A DNA stretch of 64,000 nt, taken from the NCBI RefSeq assembly GCF_038443705.2, contig NZ_CP151767.2, forward strand, positions 496,001-560,000, read 5' to 3'. Both the position numbers and the translations under genes were made by a program. Below are positions 24,185-33,210 of this stretch, in pieces. Numbering within the stretch: the stretch's first letter is position 1; each line of letters begins with the position of its first letter. The notes under the pieces are model-generated. The model was not told the DNA's origin. It searched no databases and was given only the letters and a program-made list of their open reading frames with translations. The DNA comes from Yoonia sp. SS1-5 (GTDB lineage: Bacteria; Pseudomonadota; Alphaproteobacteria; Rhodobacterales; Rhodobacteraceae).

Positions 24185-25927
24185 ATGGCAGCAAGCGAAG
24201 ACCTGAAGGCTGTGGATGTCACGAACGGTGTCGACCGCACGGGTCTTCGGGTTCACCGTCCAAGCAACCCACCATATCACGAAATGCGCGCCAGGGATCG
24301 CACGAACATTCACTCGACGGATTTATCAGGCTTCGCGGATTCAACCGGACGCGCCTATGATGGATCAGGCACGACGACGTTCGTACTCGACAAGCCGATC
24401 AATACCAGTCACCCGTCACTTCAGCGTGGCCCGACTGGTAACGGGTCGGTCACCAATGAAAGCCGTGAAAATACTCAAGGATATCGATTCGAGGACCGCG
24501 AAAACCATGGGACAATGGTGGCGAGCGTGATCTCAGGAAAATTCAATGGCAAAAGAGGCGTCGCCCCTGGAACGAAATTAATCGGCTTGACCTCCGGAAA
24601 CTACACAAACGGCTCACCGCGTCAAGAGCCAACAGCGGTCCTCCCCATCATACTTGGAGAGCTGGAAAAAGTTATAGAATACGCTGAAGAAAATCCTAAC
24701 AAATCCGTTGTACTCAACATAAGCGCCGTTGCACTTTCGACTATCCCGGTTCCGCGGCAAATGCTTGAAAGACTAGAGGCAGCCGGTGTTATTATCGTCG
24801 TGTCTGCTGGCAATTGGAGAGATGTCGACAGCGGAGCGGGCGCTCCTGGCTATTATGACAACGTTATCGACGATTTATATTCACGGTTTCCGAACGTGAT
24901 CGTTGTTGGATCGGGGGACGAAAACACAGGTGGCCGGAACATTGACAAAGACTCCGTTTTCAATCCGGGTATCGTAACCGTCGTGGACAAGACATTCGGA
25001 AAGCGAAATATAGCTGATGGAAGTAACAGCTTTGTCAACGCAAGGGGCACAAGTTTTTCAGCACCTCTGGTGGCCGGTGTGATCCAGCTTTTGCAAGAGC
25101 GCGCGATTTCTAAATATGGGCGCAAGTTCCGCCCGGAAGAAATCCGGACACTTCTGAACAAAACCGGCAAAAAGTACTATTACCGCGGGAACGGCGGGGC
25201 GGGAGGTCGGAGACCTGACGTCAATCATACCGACGGGTACTACCGCCTTCTGGATCCCCGCGCGTTGATCAAGGCCGGGGATCGGATGATGAGAAATAAC
25301 AACATCCATGTCGTTGATGTCCAACCCGATCTGCCGGAGACAAATGTTAACTTTTACGGTCCCGCGGAGCGCAGACCCAGAAGCGAGAATGACAGGAAAA
25401 GACAACGTATCAGAGAACCGCTGGCCAAGGGCGTCAGAGATCGGCCTGTCGGAAAGCCGACCCCCCCACGCCCACGCCCACCCGGGCGGTCCAGATTTTC
25501 AACTGTTGTCAAAGACATCTCACGAACCAACCCGTCAAGGCGGCCGGTTTGGGATGAGGACGCACCGTCAGCGTCTTACATCAGCGAGATTTTCAGCCTT
25601 TCGGGCCTGACATTCTTCCGCACCGGCAAGGAAACCAGCCGTGACGCAGCGCGCATGATGCTGGCCCTGGGTGTCTTTACGGTCACCGGCGCCAGTGGTG
25701 GCGTCGTTCCGTTGGCTCGCAGCGAAAGTCGCTTTGACGAACTCATTGATCGCGGGGTGATCCGCTACGATGCAGAAGCTGGCACCTATGGCGTGGACAC
25801 ATCAAAGCTGACGGAAGCGGAAAAGGAAGACGTCGCCGACTATATCGACAGCGATGAAAACCTCAGCGAGGACGCGCAGGACAACGCGATGGAGCGGTTG
25901 GGCGTATCCGACAATGCCGCAGCCTGA
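24185..25927 (+). CDS. Subtilisin-like serine protease piece (peptidase S8)
   Basis: The piece is 580 codons in the same frame as the middle piece. The S8 triad is intact: Asp in TTFVLDKPINTSHPSL, His in RENHGTMVASVISG (codon at 24506) and Ser in ARGTSFSAPLVAGVIQLL (codon at 25051), plus the oxyanion Asn in VIIVVSAGNW. A Pro/Arg-rich linker (about 395-440) and a last helical repeat follow (LIDRGVIRYDAEAGTYGVDT). The ATG at 24185 has no Shine-Dalgarno and lies within the SdrD_B-like strand SFDRVPPGSYVLM, so it is unlikely to be the native start. On its own the product would lack a signal peptide. Confidence 0.65.
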   Translation: MAASEDLKAVDVTNGVDRTGLRVHRPSNPPYHEMRARDRTNIHSTDLSGFADSTGRAYDGSGTTTFVLDKPINTSHPSLQRGPTGNGSVTNESRENTQGYRFEDRENHGTMVASVISGKFNGKRGVAPGTKLIGLTSGNYTNGSPRQEPTAVLPIILGELEKVIEYAEENPNKSVVLNISAVALSTIPVPRQMLERLEAAGVIIVVSAGNWRDVDSGAGAPGYYDNVIDDLYSRFPNVIVVGSGDENTGGRNIDKDSVFNPGIVTVVDKTFGKRNIADGSNSFVNARGTSFSAPLVAGVIQLLQERAISKYGRKFRPEEIRTLLNKTGKKYYYRGNGGAGGRRPDVNHTDGYYRLLDPRALIKAGDRMMRNNNIHVVDVQPDLPETNVNFYGPAERRPRSENDRKRQRIREPLAKGVRDRPVGKPTPPRPRPPGRSRFSTVVKDISRTNPSRRPVWDEDAPSASYISEIFSLSGLTFFRTGKETSRDAARMMLALGVFTVTGASGGVVPLARSESRFDELIDRGVIRYDAEAGTYGVDTSKLTEAEKEDVADYIDSDENLSEDAQDNAMERLGVSDNAAA

Positions 25928-25951
25928 AACGACCCCGGACGCAGACACATG

Positions 25952-26217
25952 TTAGGGTCAGGACCCATTAATTCCACGCCGCCAGTTTGACTGATTTTGG
26001 TCGTGACGAGGCGCAGCCCCGCAGCAATAGTGGTTCTATTGCAAGGGGATGCAACGATGATCACGGCCAAAATCAGCCAAACCCTTCGGGCACAGATTTC
26101 ACTTCATCTCAGCGGCGCGGGCCGCTTGTCCGTAGAAGAATGGCCTGCGCGTCCCAAACCGCTGATATTTCGTGAAATCTGCGCTGGCGGTGTGGAATTA
26201 ATGGGTCCTGACCCTAA
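25952..26217. mobile_element. MITE of 266 bp with 30-bp terminal inverted repeats
   Basis: The left end TTAGGGTCAGGACCCATTAA then TTCCACGCCGCC is mirrored at the right end by GGCGGTGTGGAA then TTAATGGGTCCTGACCCTAA, with one mismatch in about 31 bases. There is no transposase; internal open frames are short and unlike proteins. The outermost 14 bases are themselves near-palindromic. It sits 25 bases after the stop of the giant gene. Related solo ends are present at 53455 and 58986, so this is a dispersed non-autonomous element, mobilised by an unseen transposase. Confidence 0.85.
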
Positions 26218-26375
26218 GCGTCCGTTGACCCGGCCCTGCCCCGGTGCCGCCCATCCCGGCGGCATCGCGGCAAGCCGCAGTCATCCGGTCAGGCCCGGCT
26301 CTGGACTATGGCGGTCATAGGTCGCATCATGCCCCGGACATTCAAAAACGAATGCGTATATCAGGGGGATGACTA

Positions 26376-27107
26376 ATGTCGCTAATGAATACCGTGACAA
26401 AGATGGCGATTGGCTTTGCAATGGCCAAGGGCATGGACGCAATGAAGGGCAAGGGTGGTCTGGGACAGATCATGCAGGGGCTTGGCGGCGGCGGTGGCGC
26501 CCAGCAGGCTGGTGCCGCAGGCGGCATGGGCGGTCTGGGTGACATCATGGGCAAGCTGGGCGGCGGCGGCGGTGCTGGCGGCGGGCTTGGCGATATGCTC
26601 GGGCAGTTGACCGGCGGCGGCGGTGGTGGTGCCGCGGCGGCTGGCGGACTTGGCGGGCTGGGTGCCCTGCTGGGCGGTCTTGCGGGCGCACGTGGTGGTG
26701 GTGGCGGGCTTGAGGGCCTGTTGAACCAGGACAATCCGGCAGAGGAACCCAACGAGGACGAGGTCGCGCGCCTGATGCTGCGCGCAATGACCCAGGCCGC
26801 GCGCGCCGATGGCGATATTGATGCGGCCGAAAAGGCCAGCTTGATGGAATTGCTGCGCGACGGCGATCCGGCGGATGTACAGGCCCTGCAGCAGATACTG
26901 GACGAGCCTGTCAGCGCTTCGGCCTTGGCATCGGACACGCCACGCGGGCTGGAAACCCAAGTCTACACCATGTCGCTGAATGCGATCAGCCCGGACAATC
27001 AGGCCGAAGCCCAATATCTGCACGAACTTGCTGGTGGTCTTGGCATCCAACCGGCAACGGCAAATGACATTCACGACCGCTTGGGCGCCCCGCGCCTGTA
27101 TAGCTGA
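26376..27107 (+). CDS. TerB-like / DUF533-type protein with Gly-rich N-terminus
   Basis: The product is 243 aa. AGGGGG lies 8 bases before the ATG. The N-terminal 110 residues are extremely Gly/Ala/Met/Leu-rich (LGGGGGAQQAGAAGGMGGLG and similar), with no TM segment. The C-terminal half (about 125-243) is a helical TerB/YebE-like domain with the acidic pattern AMTQAARADGDIDAAEKAS typical of metal-binding helices. The family is called tellurite-resistance-like, but function is not established for DUF533 members. It is followed by a strong terminator at 27120. Confidence 0.82.
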   Translation: MSLMNTVTKMAIGFAMAKGMDAMKGKGGLGQIMQGLGGGGGAQQAGAAGGMGGLGDIMGKLGGGGGAGGGLGDMLGQLTGGGGGGAAAAGGLGGLGALLGGLAGARGGGGGLEGLLNQDNPAEEPNEDEVARLMLRAMTQAARADGDIDAAEKASLMELLRDGDPADVQALQQILDEPVSASALASDTPRGLETQVYTMSLNAISPDNQAEAQYLHELAGGLGIQPATANDIHDRLGAPRLYS

Positions 27108-27119
27108 CCATCAAAACAC

Positions 27120-27147
27120 AACGCGGCCTGCCCTTACGGGCCGCGTT
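27120..27147 (+). terminator. Rho-independent terminator after the TerB-like gene
   Basis: AACGCGGCC pairs with GGCCGCGTT around a 10-base loop, 12 bases after the stop. The following T run is short (TTTGT). A single-gene unit is implied. Confidence 0.7.
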
Positions 27148-27218
27148 TGTCATAGCGGCTGTGGCCCTCCGCAAATCTGCTCTGGAAGATTTGGCAGCCG
27201 GGCGCTAGTCAGGGCGTC

Positions 27219-28082
27219 ATGATATATTCATCTGCATCCGAATGGCGCAACGCCCCCCAAAAGCGCGTTTTGCTGTTTGCCATGTCCGGCCTGGGCAAGA
27301 CCTACCTGTCCAACATGCTGCGCAGCGGCGGGGACTGGTTCCACTACTCAATAGATTATCGGATCGGCACCCGCTACATGGGCGAGCTGATTGCAGACAA
27401 TGCAAAACGCGAGGCGATGAAGGTCCCCTTCCTGCGCGATTTGTTGCGTTCTGACAGTATCTATATCGGGTCAAATATCTCGTTCAACGATCTGCGCCCG
27501 ATGTCCTCTTACCTCGGCAAACCCGGCGATCCGGCATTGGGTGGGCTCCCGTGGGACGAATATACGCGCCGGCAGGATCAGTTTCAGGCCGCCGAGATTG
27601 CCGCCCTTTATGATACAGGGCATTTCATCGAACGCTCGCACCGGCTGTATCAATACCCCCATTTCATTTGCGACACGGGCGGGTCGATCTGCGAATGGGT
27701 GGATGTGAATGATCCCGAAGATCCGATCATGGCCGATCTCAGCAGCAAAACGCTGATGGTCTGGATCGAGGGGAGCGACGCACATACAGCCGAGCTGATC
27801 CGCCGGTTCGACCGCGAGCCCAAGCCGATGTCGTATGATCCGACATTCCTGCTATCCACATGGCGGGCTTATCTGGACGAATTCAACGTCGCACCCGACA
27901 AGGTAAACCCCGATGATTTCATCCGCTGGGCCTTTGGCAAGGCGCTGGCTCATCGCCAGCCCCGCTACAAGGCGATGGCCGACCGCTGGGGTGTGACCGT
28001 GCCCATGGATGCGGTCACAAACGTTCACGATACGGAGGGCTTTGTCAGTATGATCGCTGACGCACTTGAGATGCGTGGCTAA
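27219..28082 (+). CDS. P-loop ATPase of unknown function
   Basis: The product is 287 aa. A Walker A-like loop ([17 protein letters not shown]) is at residues 18-34, with Ala in place of the first Gly. Further conserved-looking segments are [14 protein letters not shown] (possible Walker B region) and [20 protein letters not shown]. The central part ([20 protein letters not shown]) is charged. There is no TM or signal. It resembles cytosolic ATPases common in Rhodobacterales, of unknown substrate. It is 38 bases upstream of metA on the same strand and may be co-transcribed. Confidence 0.8.
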   Translation: MIYSSASEWRNAPQKRVLLFAMSGLGKTYLSNMLRSGGDWFHYSIDYRIGTRYMGELIADNAKREAMKVPFLRDLLRSDSIYIGSNISFNDLRPMSSYLGKPGDPALGGLPWDEYTRRQDQFQAAEIAALYDTGHFIERSHRLYQYPHFICDTGGSICEWVDVNDPEDPIMADLSSKTLMVWIEGSDAHTAELIRRFDREPKPMSYDPTFLLSTWRAYLDEFNVAPDKVNPDDFIRWAFGKALAHRQPRYKAMADRWGVTVPMDAVTNVHDTEGFVSMIADALEMRG

Positions 28083-28120
28083 GCCGCCTATCTCTGCTCA
28101 CCCGATCCAGGACAAGACCG

Positions 28121-29038
28121 ATGCCTATAAAACTCCCCTCCGCCCTGCCCGCCTATGACGTTCTGTCAACCGAAGGCGTGATGGTGCTGGACGAAGATGC
28201 CGCCGCCCGTCAGGATATCCGCCCTTTGCGGATTGCGCTGCTGAACCTGATGCCCAAGAAAATCGACACTGAAAATCAGTTTGCACGGCTGATCGGGGCC
28301 ACCCCCCTGCAGATCGAACTGACGCTGATCCGCATGTCAGAGCATCAGACCAAGAACACTGCCGCCGCCCATATGGAAGAGTTCTACAAGACCTTTGCCG
28401 AGGTCCGGGACGAAAAGTTCGACGGGCTGATTATCACCGGTGCGCCGATTGAACATCTCCCCTTTCAGGAGGTGACCTATTGGGATGAACTGACCCAGGT
28501 CTTTGAATGGACCCAGACCAATGTGCACGCCACTTTCGGGGTCTGCTGGGGTGGGATGGCGATGATCAACTATTTCCACGGGGTCAAGAAACACCTGCTG
28601 GATCACAAGCTGTTTGGTTGCCTGCGCCACCGCAACACCGCCCCCAATTCGCCGCTGTTGATGGGGTTCTCGGATGATTGCGTCATCCCTGTCAGCCGCT
28701 GGACAGAAATGCGCCAGGACGAGATTGACGCGGCCCCCGGCCTGACGACCCTGATCACCAGTGACGAGGCCGGCCCTGCCTTGGTCGAGGATCCGGCGCA
28801 TCGCGCGCTCTATATCTTCAATCATTTTGAATATGACAGCGGCACGCTCAAGCAGGAATATGACCGGGATATTGCTGTGGGCACACCGATTAATGTGCCG
28901 GTGAACTATTATCCGGATGATGACCCGACGAAACAACCGCAAAACAGGTGGCGAAGTCACGGACACCTTCTATATGGCAACTGGATAAACCAAATCTACC
29001 AGACCACCCATTTTGAGTTGGACAAAATTGGCACGTAA
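28121..29038 (+). CDS. metA: Homoserine O-acyltransferase, predicted acetyl-CoA-specific
   Basis: The product is 305 aa, a MetA-family glutamine-amidotransferase-like enzyme. It activates homoserine for methionine synthesis. Nucleophile Cys142 lies in [12 protein letters not shown]; the His-Glu pair is in YIFNHFEYD; Lys46-47 is in NLMPKK. Residue 111 is Glu (TGAPIEHL). In characterised MetA enzymes Glu at this position goes with acetyl-CoA and Gly with succinyl-CoA, so this should be an O-acetyltransferase despite the usual O-succinyl name. There are only 38 bases upstream of the start, too few for a SAM riboswitch. Confidence 0.93.
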   Translation: MPIKLPSALPAYDVLSTEGVMVLDEDAAARQDIRPLRIALLNLMPKKIDTENQFARLIGATPLQIELTLIRMSEHQTKNTAAAHMEEFYKTFAEVRDEKFDGLIITGAPIEHLPFQEVTYWDELTQVFEWTQTNVHATFGVCWGGMAMINYFHGVKKHLLDHKLFGCLRHRNTAPNSPLLMGFSDDCVIPVSRWTEMRQDEIDAAPGLTTLITSDEAGPALVEDPAHRALYIFNHFEYDSGTLKQEYDRDIAVGTPINVPVNYYPDDDPTKQPQNRWRSHGHLLYGNWINQIYQTTHFELDKIGT

Positions 29039-30020
29039 AGCACTGACAATCACCGCAGCCGCCATCGGACTGGGCGCCCTGTTGACCGGCGCAAGCGCTG
29101 CATACCGGTCCGGCAAGGCCGAAGACCTTTACCCGCCCATCGGATCATTCGTCGAGGTGACCGGCGGGCGTGTCCATTACGTACAGGAAGGCACCGGCCC
29201 GCATCTGGTATTGCTGCATGGTGCTGGCGGAAACCTGCGTGAATTCACCTTTGATCTGATGGGCCGGCTTAGCGACAGATATACGGTAACCGCCTTTGAT
29301 CGACCGGGCCTTGGCTATACCGACAGGGTGCCGGGTATCGCAACTGGTGCGCTGACCACCGAAGGGGACGGCCCCCGCGAACAGGCGCGGATGCTGCGCG
29401 AGGCGGCATCGGTGCTGGGCATCGAAAACCCCATTGTGGCGGGCCATAGCTTTGGCGGTATCGTCTCATATGCCTGGGCGGTTGAGGGGCTTGATACCGA
29501 CAGCCCCGTGAATGCATCCGCCCTTGTTTCACTGGCCGGTGTCACAATGCCTTGGCCGGGCGAGCTGGGCGGTTATTACACCGTCAACGGCAGCGCCTTT
29601 GGCGGGGCCGTGACGATCCCGCTGATCACCGCATTTGTGCCTGACAGCCGGGTTCGCAGCGGGATCGAAGGCATTTTTGCACCGCAATCACCGCCCGAGG
29701 GATATGCCGATTACGTGGGGGCAGCGCTGACCCTTCGGCTGGATAGTTTTCGCGCCAATGTCAGGCAGGTGAACACGCTGCGCCCCAAAGTGGTCGAGAT
29801 GGCGGCCCGCTATCCCGAACTGACCCTGCCGATCGAGATTGTCCATGGCACTGCGGACACGACCGTTCCGATCCAGGTACATGCGGAAGAAGTGATCAAG
29901 ATCGTCCCTTCGGTGAATATCGTGCCGCTGGAAGGGGTTGGGCATATGCCCCATCATGCGGAACCCGGGATCGTGATCGAGGCTATTGACAGGGCGGCGG
30001 CGCGGGCGGGCCTCGGGTAG
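29013..30020 (+). CDS. Alpha/beta-fold hydrolase, membrane-anchored or exported
   Basis: The product is 335 aa. The TTG start at 29013 overlaps the metA end by 26 bases; it precedes a hydrophobic segment ([20 protein letters not shown]), a signal anchor or signal peptide. The catalytic domain has an oxyanion HGAGGN, the nucleophile Ser in [14 protein letters not shown], Asp in [10 protein letters not shown] and His in [11 protein letters not shown]. It belongs to the large alpha/beta hydrolase superfamily (esterase, epoxide hydrolase or haloperoxidase-like); the substrate cannot be read. Translation is probably coupled to metA. Confidence 0.82.
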   Translation: MSWTKLARKALTITAAAIGLGALLTGASAAYRSGKAEDLYPPIGSFVEVTGGRVHYVQEGTGPHLVLLHGAGGNLREFTFDLMGRLSDRYTVTAFDRPGLGYTDRVPGIATGALTTEGDGPREQARMLREAASVLGIENPIVAGHSFGGIVSYAWAVEGLDTDSPVNASALVSLAGVTMPWPGELGGYYTVNGSAFGGAVTIPLITAFVPDSRVRSGIEGIFAPQSPPEGYADYVGAALTLRLDSFRANVRQVNTLRPKVVEMAARYPELTLPIEIVHGTADTTVPIQVHAEEVIKIVPSVNIVPLEGVGHMPHHAEPGIVIEAIDRAAARAGLG

Positions 30021-30135
30021 GTCCCTTATGCTCTTGCGCCGGGTCATTGTGGATTGAAACCCCGGGTGGGCAGACCCGAATTGCGCTGGCCCCCAGAAAC
30101 CCCCATATAGGTTGAACAAGATCGGGAGAGTTTGC

Positions 30136-31005
30136 ATGGATTTGCCATTTGATGGCGGTATCAGCCGGTATTATCGCGAGGACGCACCCAAAGACGTGCG
30201 TGCGGCTGTCGCTGATGCCGGCAAATCCGATATTCTGAACCCTGCATTTCCCTATGACAAACGCTGGGACAAGGCGGATTACGAAGACGCGCTGGAAAAC
30301 CTGCAGATCGAACTTGTCCGGATGCAATCCTGGGCCAAGGAGACTGGTCAGCGCGTGGCCATCGTCTTTGAAGGGCGTGACGCGGCGGGCAAAGGCGGCA
30401 CGATCAAGCGCATTCGCGAAAACCTGAACCCGCGCAACACCAAGGTTGTGGCCCTGTCCAAACCGACCGAAACCGAGGCCGATCAGTGGTATTTTCAACG
30501 CTATATCGCCCATCTTCCGGCCAAGGGTGAAATCACCATTTTTGACCGCAGCTGGTATAATCGCGGGGTGGTCGAACATGTCTTTGGGTTCTGCACCCCC
30601 GATCAGCGCGAACGCTGGTTCACCCAGACCCCGGAATTTGAACATATGCTGGTTGATGAAGGGATCACATTGATCAAGATCTGGCTGAATGTCGGTCGCG
30701 CTACCCAGCTCAAGCGATTTCTGGATCGCGAGAAAGATCCGCTCAAGCAGTGGAAACTGTCCTGGATCGACGTTGAGGGGCTTGGAAAATGGGACGCATA
30801 CACGGACGCGATTGGCGAGACCTTGACGCGCACTGATACGACCCCTGCCCCATGGACAGTGGTGCGATCCGACGACAAACGCCGCGCGCGGGTCAATGTC
30901 ATTCGCGCAATCCTGACCCAACTGGATTACACCAACAAGGATCCAAAAGCCCTTGGCGCGGTGGACTCCAAGATTGTCGGAGGCATCGACCACTGGCATG
31001 CCTAA
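30136..31005 (+). CDS. ppk2: Polyphosphate kinase 2 (class I type)
   Basis: The product is 289 aa. The ATG at 30136 (MDLPFDGG) has a GGGAG site; the in-frame TTG upstream is rejected. The single P-loop domain has Walker A ([16 protein letters not shown], about residues 78-93), the Asp-Arg Walker B ([19 protein letters not shown]) and the lid region around [20 protein letters not shown] sequence. PPK2 uses polyphosphate to phosphorylate nucleoside diphosphates. It overlaps the following tetR gene by eight bases. Confidence 0.93.
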   Translation: MDLPFDGGISRYYREDAPKDVRAAVADAGKSDILNPAFPYDKRWDKADYEDALENLQIELVRMQSWAKETGQRVAIVFEGRDAAGKGGTIKRIRENLNPRNTKVVALSKPTETEADQWYFQRYIAHLPAKGEITIFDRSWYNRGVVEHVFGFCTPDQRERWFTQTPEFEHMLVDEGITLIKIWLNVGRATQLKRFLDREKDPLKQWKLSWIDVEGLGKWDAYTDAIGETLTRTDTTPAPWTVVRSDDKRRARVNVIRAILTQLDYTNKDPKALGAVDSKIVGGIDHWHA

Positions 31006-31615
31006 GCGCGGTTATCACCACGGAAATCTGCGCGAAGCATTGATCAACGGCTGCTTGCGACTGATCGAAAAGCGGGGTCCGACGGGGTTCACGCTGTCAG
31101 AAGCCGCGCGCGAGGCGGGCGTGACGCCGGCGGCGGTCTATCGCCACTTTGAAGGCCGCGAAGACCTGATCGCCGCAGCGGCCCATGAGGGCTATGAGAT
31201 GTTCGGCGACCTGATGGAACATGCCTATGGCAATGGCCAGCCATCCGCACTGTCGGCATTTGAATCGACCGGTCGCGCCTATCTCGCCTTTGCCCGAAAA
31301 TACCCGGGCCACTACGTAGCCATGTTCGAGTCCGGGATTTCGATCAACCGCACACCGGAGCTGAACGCCGTTGCCACCCGCGCCATGGGTGTGCTGGAAA
31401 AGGCCGCCGCCGAGCTAAGCCAGCATATCCCTGCTGAAAAACGCCCGCCGCCACAGATGTTCAGTGCGCATATCTGGGCGATGAGCCATGGCGTCGTGGA
31501 GCTGTTCGCGCGCGGCAGCCCGGGCACGCAAAGCCCCTTCCCGCCCGAAGACCTGCTAGAGACGGGGATCGGCATTTACCTGCGCGGGCTTGGCCTGCTG
31601 GAACCCGATAGCTGA
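30998..31615 (+). CDS. TetR-family transcriptional regulator
   Basis: The product is 205 aa. The ATG at 30998 ([15 protein letters not shown]) lies inside the last codons of ppk2. The helix-turn-helix (about 8-55) has [21 protein letters not shown]. The C-terminal domain contains [16 protein letters not shown] and [16 protein letters not shown], the WHG-type ligand domain also seen in the regulator at 6249. Being co-translated with ppk2 it may control that operon, including the PagL-like gene behind it. Confidence 0.87.
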   Translation: MPKRGYHHGNLREALINGCLRLIEKRGPTGFTLSEAAREAGVTPAAVYRHFEGREDLIAAAAHEGYEMFGDLMEHAYGNGQPSALSAFESTGRAYLAFARKYPGHYVAMFESGISINRTPELNAVATRAMGVLEKAAAELSQHIPAEKRPPPQMFSAHIWAMSHGVVELFARGSPGTQSPFPPEDLLETGIGIYLRGLGLLEPDS

Positions 31616-31624
31616 GGCCACGCC

Positions 31625-32137
31625 ATGGACAGCCGATTTGCCGTTTTCTTCTTTATCATGGGCGGCCTGGATACCTATCTGAATGATTGTGAGGCCAAGT
31701 GCCTGCAAGAAAGCGAAGCGCCTGCCCGTCTGAGCATCCAATATGGCGATACCTATTTTCAGGAAGAGGTGATCGGCGATGAGATCTACGGCATCTACGA
31801 TCTGCCCAAACGTTATGGCGCGTTTCAACCCACCTTTGGGGCCAGCTTGACCAGCGATGATGATTTCTGGATCGGCGCGGGCGGTAAATGGACGACAGAA
31901 CGCGTCAGTGACGGCCCGTTTTTTATTGAGTTGTCGTTGATGCCAGGTGTGTATTTCAGCGGCGACGGGCCTGATCTGGGCTTCCCGCTGCAATTTCGCG
32001 GCGCGTTGGGCGCGGGTTTGCGCCTTGATACCGGGTCAAGCATATCCGTGTTCTTTGATCACCGGTCGAATGCCAACGCGACCGAGACAAATCCGGGGAT
32101 CGAGACATTGGGCATCCGCATTTCGCAGGAATTCTAA
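31625..32137 (+). CDS. PagL-like acyloxyacyl hydrolase / lipid A deacylase family protein
   Basis: The product is 170 aa. The C-terminal end (VFFDHRSNANATETNPGIET then LGIRISQEF) matches the PagL-type catalytic pattern with His and Ser in HRSNA, finishing with an aromatic residue as outer-membrane barrels do. The body has amphipathic strands (AFQPTFGASL, DFWIGAGGKW, FFIELSLMPGVYF). The N-terminus is only weakly hydrophobic, so the export signal is unclear and the start may be further upstream. The likely role is removing an acyl chain from lipid A at the outer membrane. It is the third gene after ppk2 and tetR. Confidence 0.72.
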   Translation: MDSRFAVFFFIMGGLDTYLNDCEAKCLQESEAPARLSIQYGDTYFQEEVIGDEIYGIYDLPKRYGAFQPTFGASLTSDDDFWIGAGGKWTTERVSDGPFFIELSLMPGVYFSGDGPDLGFPLQFRGALGAGLRLDTGSSISVFFDHRSNANATETNPGIETLGIRISQEF

Positions 32138-32154
32138 AACCCTTCCGCGCGTCG

Positions 32155-33210
32155 CTAGCGCAGCAGGATCAGCGATCTGGGGTCCCATCCCACGCGCGTC
32201 TGGTCCCCGATTTCCAGCACCGGGCGTCCGATCACGTTCTTCATGGCGATATTCAGTGGCGCGTCAATCCCCGCGACCCTGACATCGTAATAGGTCATAT
32301 CGCCGTAATAGACGACCTCATCGACAACGCCTGCGATCTCTTCTGCCGGGCTTGTTTCGCCGTCAAACAGGATGCTGAGCGCCTCGGGCCTGATCCCGGC
32401 GACGCTTGCATCCCCCTCGGGCAATTGATCGGGGGTGATTGGGGCGCGACCGAGGCCCGCAACGGTTGCGGTTTGCGCATCAACTTGGGCTGGTAAGAAG
32501 TTCATTTTCCCTATGAATTCGGCAACCTGCCTGCTGCACGGGCGCCGGTACAAGGTCTCGGCGTCCGCCAGTTGTCCGATGCGGCCTTCAAACATCACCG
32601 CAATCCTGTCCGACATCACCAGCGCCTCTTCCTGATCATGTGTGACCAGAATAAAGGTGATGCCCACATGACGTTGCAGTTTCATCAGCTCGACCTGCAT
32701 CTGCTCGCGCATCTTCTTGTCGAGCGCTGACAGCGGTTCGTCCAGCAACAACACTTTGGGCTTGAGGATCAGCGCGCGGGCCAATGCAACCCGCTGGCGT
32801 TGCCCGCCCGACAGGGCATGCGCCGCCCTGCCCCCGTAACCTGCAAGGCCCACCATCGCCAACGCCTCTGGCACGGCGGTTTTGCGGTCTATATCGGGGC
32901 GTTTGCGCAGGCCAAACGCTACGTTTTCGGCAACGGTGAGGTGCGGGAAAATCGCATAGGACTGGAACACCATATTCGTGGGCCGCAGATTGGCGGGCAC
33001 ACCCGCCATGTCCCTGTCACCGATGGTCACAACACCGTCCGAGACATCCTCGAACCCGGCGATGGTGCGCAGCAAGGTTGTCTTGCCGCAGCCTGACGGG
33101 CCCAATAGCGAAAAGAACTCGCCCGGGTTGATCGTCAGGTTGATGTCCCGCAGCGCGTGATAATCCCCGTAATATTTGTTCACACCCTCCAGCGCGATCA
33201 ATGGCTTCAC
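32155..33210 (-). CDS. potA: ABC transporter ATP-binding protein, putrescine/spermidine type
   Basis: The product is 351 aa with a GTG start overlapping the upstream permease stop (GTGA). The motifs are Walker A (LLGPSGCGKTTLLRTIAG), Q loop (MVFQSYAIFPHLTV), signature (LSGGQRQRVALARALIL), Walker B (VLLLDEPLSALD) and switch His (LVTHDQEEAL). The C-terminal TOBE domain (VAGIRPEALSIL, YGDMTYYDVRV) is typical of PotA/PotG. It should energise polyamine or related cation uptake through the two permeases upstream. Confidence 0.88.
   Translation of the reverse strand: MKPLIALEGVNKYYGDYHALRDINLTINPGEFFSLLGPSGCGKTTLLRTIAGFEDVSDGVVTIGDRDMAGVPANLRPTNMVFQSYAIFPHLTVAENVAFGLRKRPDIDRKTAVPEALAMVGLAGYGGRAAHALSGGQRQRVALARALILKPKVLLLDEPLSALDKKMREQMQVELMKLQRHVGITFILVTHDQEEALVMSDRIAVMFEGRIGQLADAETLYRRPCSRQVAEFIGKMNFLPAQVDAQTATVAGLGRAPITPDQLPEGDASVAGIRPEALSILFDGETSPAEEIAGVVDEVVYYGDMTYYDVRVAGIDAPLNIAMKNVIGRPVLEIGDQTRVGWDPRSLILLR

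Larger units (their letters stand above)
19191..25927 (+). pseudogene. Broken giant gene: EF-hand repeat / beta-repeat / SdrD_B-like / subtilase protein
   Basis: Three consecutive open pieces form one ancestral frame of about 2245 codons. Piece one (19191 on) is in frame 0 up to the run GGGGG at 23364-23368. From there the same protein continues one base back in phase. Adding one G restores a frame across the join, giving a hydrophobic LALGALAASIVAVTVA stretch and then the linker and next repeat. A TAA at 24146-24148 then interrupts an SdrD_B/Cna_B-like motif (DSNGN-stop-SFDRVPPGSY) where the family has Tyr. The rest reads in frame through a subtilisin-like protease and a last repeat to TGA at 25925. 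Total length plus one base is divisible by three. Either two inactivating lesions, recoding, or sequencing error. Confidence 0.75.

Noticed and set aside
25988..26190. Open frames within the MITE as a gene
   Set aside because: They run into the terminal repeats and have no protein-family pattern; the element is non-coding.
26342..26938. Long Pro/Ala-rich open frame on the minus strand
   Set aside because: It is the complement of the Gly-rich half of the TerB-like gene; the composition follows from GGC repeats and there is no ribosome site.
28083..28120. SAM riboswitch before metA
   Set aside because: Only 38 bases separate the genes and no conserved SAM-aptamer blocks are present.
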